The translations under genes and the position numbers were made by a program. This document shows, in pieces, positions 58,606 through 64,000 of a DNA stretch of 64,000 bases; within the stretch, counting starts at the first letter, position 1; the number at the start of each line of letters is the position of its first letter. The notes beneath the pieces were generated by a model, which ran no database searches, had not been told where the DNA came from, and worked only from the letters and a program-made list of their open reading frames with translations. Where the stretch lies: positions 9,636,936 to 9,700,935 of the forward strand of contig JANCRA010000025.1 in assembly GCA_024362935.1 (NCBI GenBank), in the 5' to 3' direction. The stretch comes from Setophaga petechia. Lineage: Eukaryota; Chordata; Aves; Passeriformes; Parulidae.

Positions 58606-61564
58606 ATATAATCTAATTAAACCATGACTCAGAAGGAAAAATGCATTTTTTGGGAATTTCAAGAGCAGGAACAATTCTTTTATTTGCTACATCTGACAAT
58701 TGTTTTAAATATAATGTGTTTACATTGGTCTAAACTCCCACATTTTCACATTAGCTTTCACTTAAAGATCATTCAGAACATGTTTTTGTTCCAGTGCTCT
58801 ATTTCAAGTTAGCTCAGTTGCTGAACAACCTGGGGGTGGAAAAAGGTCCCAGTGCAGGGAAGCAGACTCCCAATCTGCCCAGGCCCAGAACCCCAAATTT
58901 GGCTCTCCAAACTGGAGGGAGGGAGGAGCAGCCCCAGAGGATGGGATATATAAAAGATGCTTGGCTCCCTCTGCTCTGGGAAGGTCTCATGTCCTGGGCT
59001 CCCCACACCTCTGTCCCAAGAGCCAGATGGCCACAGCACTCAGCTCTTTGTGCTTCTGTGTGAGGGGGAAAAACCTATTTTCTGGGTGAATATACAGAGG
59101 GAAGAGAGACTGCAACCTGACCAGGTGCTCTTGCATTTCTGGAATAAATTTTCCCCTGTCCCACCCCAAAGATGCCTCACACGGTTCTATTTCCAAAACC
59201 ATCCACATTAATCCTTCTCCTGCCTCGTCTTCATGGATGAGACCAGCTAAGATAGAGACCCCCTTAACACTTCATATCCACTGGCTGAAGGAAACACAAG
59301 AAAAATGTCCTGGTCCATCACTTTTTCTTGTTTTTTTCCCTTTCATGTTCAAATCTGTGGGGGCAACCTGGGTAAAGGGAATTGTTTCACAGAGACATCT
59401 GAACTTTGCAAAGTCCAACTGGATTTCCTCTGTCCCCCCCCTTCAACACCAGCAACACCAGAAAAATGCAAGCATGGAAAAATAAATTACAAATCCTGGG
59501 AATTTTAAGATAGTTCTTGTAATTGTTGCTCTGTCCTGTAGTTGCCAAACTTTTCCTTTTTCTTCTTCTTTCCTTTTTTTTAAGTGCCATCTTTTTCCAT
59601 TGCCAAAGTACAGCCATCATGTAATATAAACCAGATGTATTTCTGCTCCCTACCCAATCTTGCAGAAAAACTACCTCCAAGAAAATACTAAAAGCAGGAA
59701 AACTTGAGAAAAAAATGACCCATCCTTCCCAATCTGCCTCTCTGAAGTGTGAAATTCAACGCTTCATTATGTCCAGTTAATTACAGCAGCCACAGAGCAC
59801 GTGCATGCTGTTTCCTTTTCAGATGAAAAATATTATACATGATGGAGCATAGCACTAAGGAAAAAAGGCAGGGTTTCTGCACATTTTTGACTTGGCCTCC
59901 TTGCACATCCTGCCTATTTATAGTATCCAGCTAATGCTTGGATTTATACAACTGAAGTTAACTGCAACATATTCAGAAGACAATTTTGTATCTCAGGATT
60001 ACCAGCATATCCCAGCTGGAACTAAAACTGAAATCTCTGGTGGGCAGAGGCAATTTATCTTCATCAGAAAGGATGAGCCTTGGCAGACAGGGGCCCAAAG
60101 AGCAAAAACCAAACCAAAAACCCAAGTGCTTAACCTTGGCTCCACAGAAGTGGCCTCCTCATAAGAGGAAAACTGATTTTGAAGTGTCTCTGCTCTGCCC
60201 TTTATCCTTCCACTGTCCATTGAGGACTTGTAATTTTTTTCCTGGTTTCCTAGAGGTAAAATCTGAAATTGTAGAGAGTTTAAGCAAAAGTCTTGTTTTT
60301 CTGAAAGACCTTTGCATAGACCTTACAAAATCTGTATGGAGCCTGTGCTTCACAGACTCTGGTTTGAAAGTCAATGCTGCAGACTCCACCAAGCTGACTG
60401 AAATACTTTTTTGAGCTCTCAGCTTTGCAGGGAAATCAATCCTGAAGATCCCCATTCTGAGACAAACTAGAGCAGCTTTGCTTTTCTTGTGGTGGGGGGC
60501 AAGATCTCCCTGAGGTTTCAGTTTCTCAGACAGTTAAAAACCAAAGGTTTAAGCAGTCTCAAAGACCCCTGCAAGGGTCAGGACCTAAGAATCAGGACTT
60601 ATCCTGCTATTGTCTAATGTCCATGACATCGAATGCTGGAGGAGAAAAGAAATAATGCTCAAACTTTAATATTTCATGTTTCACTGAATGACCTCTAGGA
60701 AGGCTGCACAGCATCCCCATCAGCTTCATTCTGCTCCTTGCCCACCGCTCCTGCCTGAGCAGGAGCTGTGGGAAAAATCCTAAACACTTTTTCTTTTTTT
60801 TTTCTTTTTTTTTTTTTGTTAATACAGCCCCTACAGTTAGTTAGTGGAAAATTATTTTTTGTTTAATATTTTAGCAAAAATACAGTACAAATGAGAATTT
60901 GTGAAAAGATAAAAAAATCTTATTTTTCTATGTAATCGTGTTTATTACGAATTTATATGTACAAAATTTGTTGTAAAAGGGCTAAAGAAAACCTATAGAT
61001 TTTCCATGATCAAAAATGAAAAATATCAACAGTGTCTAAACAACTAGTTCACTGGGGATACTCTTAGGAAAATGAATAAAAGGAAATTAAGTAGAAGACA
61101 AAAGTGTAAAAGTGATTGACTTTTTATCTTGATATTGTTTAGAGGAATGAAACATAAATTACTTTGCCTTCATCATCTCTGAGCATGAGCCTGCTCAGAT
61201 GGCAGGGTCTGCACTCCTGGAGGGTGGTGGGATGTGCACAGAAAGTCCTCTCATGCTCAAGAGCTGAACCATAATGAAGGCTTTTGCTGATAAAGGAGAT
61301 TCCATTAAATTAGTGTGATTTTTCAGAGGCTTACAGCGTGCCCAGATGTTCCTCAAGGTGATAAAAGAGCATTCACTATGCAGAGGATGCCCTTCCAAAT
61401 TTCCACTTTTTTCTCTGTGAGCCACAGAGGTGCTAGGGCTTCTCAGAAGAAATTCCAAAAGATTTTTTACCACGGGCAACACAATTGGTTTTCCTTGGTT
61501 TACATTTAAACACAGAAATTCGTCTGAAACCTCCTGAAAGGCAGTTTCCAAGGTTTCAGCTAGA

Positions 61565-61760
61565 GAGTCAGAATTACAAAGAAATACGAGTCAGAATTAC
61601 AAAGAAATTTGTAATTTGAATTACAGATTTCAGAATGACAAAACTCTGAATTACAGAATTACAAAAATTCAAATACGAGTCAGAATTACAAAGAAACTTG
61701 TAATTTGTGATTTGAAATCTGTAAAGAAAAGAAATTTGTTATTTGTAATTTGAAATTTGT
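61565..61760. repeat. Cluster of direct and inverted AATTACAAA repeats
   Basis: The 20-mer GAGTCAGAATTACAAAGAAA occurs three times exactly (61565-61584, 61588-61607, 61677-61696). Its inverse core TTTGTAATT occurs between and after the copies, making short hairpins such as 61595-61616 (9-base arms, loop GAAA). The right end decays into ATTTGTAATTTGAAATTTGT variants. Confidence 0.88.
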
Positions 61761-62902
61761 GAAGAGTGAGGCCAGAGTGTCCCACCAGGGGATGGTGGCC
61801 TCACCCAGGTGTGCCCTGAGCTGCAGTCCTGCCTCCCAGACCCAACAGCACAGTCTGAAACTTTGTTCCTGCCCAGGACCTCCAAGGGAAGCACAGGTTT
61901 GGCACCCCACCACATCTCTGGTTTTACAGCAGTCCCCGTGTTTACTACAGAACTTAAAAGTGGTTAAGAGACATCAAATGCTGACAGCTCTTCCCAGCAG
62001 CTCCCCTGTGCTGGACCTCCATCACAGACCTTCCCAGGCTCCGTGCACTTGGCACAGGGAGCTCATCCAACAGCAGAGCTCCTCTCACAGAGTTTGTTTC
62101 GTGGTCCTTTGTAAATACAGACATTTATCTGGCCTTGGAGACACACAGAAAACAACCAGAGCAGTTTATGCCTGTCCTCTGGAGCGGCTCTATGCTCTCA
62201 AGGAAGGCATTTCAAGCACAGGAACTGCTTGGCTTGGTTTGAAGCATTCCCCAGCCCAACCTGTGGACAGCACTATCCCAACACAATGCAGCCACAGTGC
62301 AGGGATCATGCCTGTTCACTTATGAGTAAGTGCCCTTGATCCACAGAGAACTTGGCTTTCTAGCAGTGATTCAGAAAGTGGGGGATTGCTGGCTGTATTT
62401 AGTTACAGCCTTTGAGAGTTTGAAACATTTTGTTATTTGGTCGTAATTTACTGCAGAGAAAAAGTGCTGTGCTAGTTTCTGTGGAGTCTGAGGAGCTTTA
62501 TTTATTGAAAAAAGAGATATTACTAGAGGAAGCACTAGCTACCCTTCAAGCACCACAATATGATACCTCCCAAAATAAAATGGGAGCCATCAGATGAGGA
62601 GCTGGGTCAGATGAGCAACAAAGTTACTGAAAAGTACATTTATCCTCTACTGAAACCACCACTGGTATCTGCAAATAGATTCAAGAACAAAGCAAGGAAA
62701 GAGGCACATGCATTCAACCCCAATTTTAATGGGGAGAGCACTGGGACTCCTTGGAGAAGTAATTTCATTTTTGTTGTCCTAGTCATTATTCAAAATGGAG
62801 TTAGATTTTCCCCCTTTTCTGAAGGTTTGTGAGCTGTGTGAAAAGCTTGGGGCAGAAATGTAAAGCATTGGTGGGCAGCCTGCCCCTCTCCCCCTCACTG
62901 GA

Positions 62903-63027
62903 TTGGTTGGTTGGTTGGTTGGTTGGTTGATTTTGGTGGTGGTAGTTTTGGTTTGATTAGTTTCGTTTTGGTTTGGTTTGGTTTTAGTTTTGTTTTGGTT
63001 TGCTTTGGTTTGGTTTTGTTGGTTTTT
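62903..63027 (+). repeat. (TTGG)n / (TTTGG)n simple repeat
   Basis: A GGTT tetranucleotide run (62903-62930) is followed by an irregular TTTTGG-rich stretch. The minus-strand Thr/Asn/Gln/Lys-rich frames through it are artefacts. Confidence 0.9.
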
Positions 63028-64000
63028 CCCCATGGTTGTTTATCCCAGTTTTTTAACCAAGCTAAGAACACAGTCATCAGGCAATAAGTGGCAGGTTTCA
63101 TATTCCCCCAGATAAAGGTGACAGTGCTTAAGGACATTTTCTCATGAATCCATCCATCCCCCAGGAAGCCCCTCTGGACACTGACTTCAGTGGAAGCTAT
63201 GCACACAGCTTCCCACACAGTTCTCTGAATACACACCCCCTCGAGTCCACTTTTTTAATTGGTTTCCTGGACAGTTCTCCTCACAAATAATTTTTTCCTG
63301 CAGTTAATGTTAACTAATTTGCTGTGGAAAATGTCTATGATCTAACCTTCTCCATGCCTTTCTTTCCAGATGTGTGAGTGATCCAAAAGAGTGGTTTGCA
63401 ATGCCCATGCCATGGACCATCCAACAGCTGGATTCTGCTCTCTGACAGGGCAGATGAGCATCCTCTGCACATTCCTGGGCTCACTGCTGTGCTGAAGTAC
63501 AGGCCTGGACTTCAGAGGGCATTTTTGAGGCCACCCTGCATATTGTAGACCAAGTCCCCTTAAAAAAAAACTCTGAACATTTGAAGGGATTTCTTTTTCC
63601 ACTGGAACTTACAGGAAAGCCCTACACATTCACTGAGGAAAATCCTTCATTATGTATTGGAACCACCGTTCCTGCCATGGCTGTGCATCTACAAGCATGT
63701 TAGAGGAAGGAGGGATTGGTGGGGATTACTGCTGTTAAAAATACATTTTACAAGATCTGGCTCACACAAGCAGAAATCTACGACACAAAAAAAGGCAAAC
63801 AGATCCCATCTTGTCATCTTGTGTATCCACTTTCCCCATTTTGTCACTGCACTAGAGCAGAGAATATCTACTCTGATTCAGCTCAAGTTTTCACACTGTT
63901 AGACATTTTACCTGTTTTCATAAGCTTGTTCTGCCCTCCCTCACCCTTTACTAGCTGGAAGGCCATGGAAACACACAAGCACTGGGTGCAGCTAACTCTG

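Larger units (their letters stand above)
58146..58621 (+). other. PTHLH: PTHLH 3' UTR with AU-rich elements
   Basis: The stretch after the stop is very AT-rich and contains nonamer/octamer-like AU-rich elements at 58219-58227 (TATTTATTA) and 58387-58394 (TATTTATT), besides other ATTTA pentamers. PTHrP mRNA is known to be short-lived and to carry destabilising AU-rich elements. The end is placed about 15 bases after the second AATAAA and is approximate. Confidence 0.75.
58622..64000. other. Intergenic DNA downstream of PTHLH, no gene seen
   Basis: Contains the hairpin-prone repeat cluster (61565-61760), TTGG repeats (62903-63027) and T-rich runs (around 60790-60820). The longest frame (61750-62325, plus, 191 codons) has no domain and begins in the repeat cluster. 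No exon of KLHL42, the mammalian neighbour on this side, was recognised. Confidence 0.6.

Noticed and set aside
61750..62325. 191-codon plus-strand open frame downstream of PTHLH
   Set aside because: It begins in the repeat cluster, has mixed composition, no domain, and no splice or promoter context.

Overview
This is a vertebrate, almost certainly avian, nuclear window with one gene that can be identified with confidence: parathyroid hormone-like hormone (PTHLH, encoding PTHrP), on the + strand. Its coding exons are at 48615-48715, 54236-54658 and 58136-58145. Translating across consensus GT/AG junctions gives a 177-residue precursor: signal peptide, propeptide ending in a dibasic/furin-type site, the 1-34 receptor-binding region, a lysine/arginine-rich nuclear-localisation segment, TRSAW (osteostatin), and a short tail. 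Reading through the second donor instead gives 175 residues. After removal of 36 residues the mature forms are 141 and 139 residues, the same lengths as two known mammalian forms. Bird origin is inferred from several CR1 LINE fragments with the typical 3' end and octamer-like tail, and from two related solo LTRs of a type I associate with songbirds. The species is not determined.

Layout. Bases 1-43 kb are AT-rich intergenic DNA upstream of the gene, with no supportable coding gene. They hold CR1 fragments (about 5.3-6.15, 8.66-9.23, 18.2-18.53, 24.2-25.05 and 34.2-34.5 kb), two solo LTRs each inserted inside a CR1 (5473-5851 and about 24371-24777), a 203-205 bp tandem duplication (35051-35457), a hexanucleotide array (42.54-42.77 kb) and an old tRNA-derived SINE relic (about 43.07-43.15 kb). 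From 43.4 to 49 kb the DNA becomes GC- and CpG-rich in two blocks. The blocks are separated by an AT-rich stretch with a CRE-like site and a TATA-like site. This is the PTHLH 5' regulatory region and probably holds more than one promoter. A strong 3' splice site 23 bases before the ATG shows that at least one noncoding exon lies upstream, but I could not fix its ends.

The gene spans 48.6-58.6 kb. Intron 1 is 5.5 kb and intron 2 is 3.5 kb. The 3' UTR carries AU-rich elements and two AATAAA signals. Bases 58.6-64 kb are downstream intergenic DNA with a self-complementary repeat cluster (61.56-61.76 kb) and GGTT/TTTGG simple repeats (62.9-63.03 kb). In mammals PTHLH lies between CCDC91 and KLHL42; I saw no exon of either.

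I found no bacterial-type operon, CRISPR array, intact mobile element or new multi-gene system. Most long open frames are chance frames in CpG islands, simple repeats or retroelement relics. The observations most worth checking concern PTHLH isoform choice, the promoter and G-quadruplex structure of its 5' region, the nested retroelements, and several sharp palindromes and repeat arrays.
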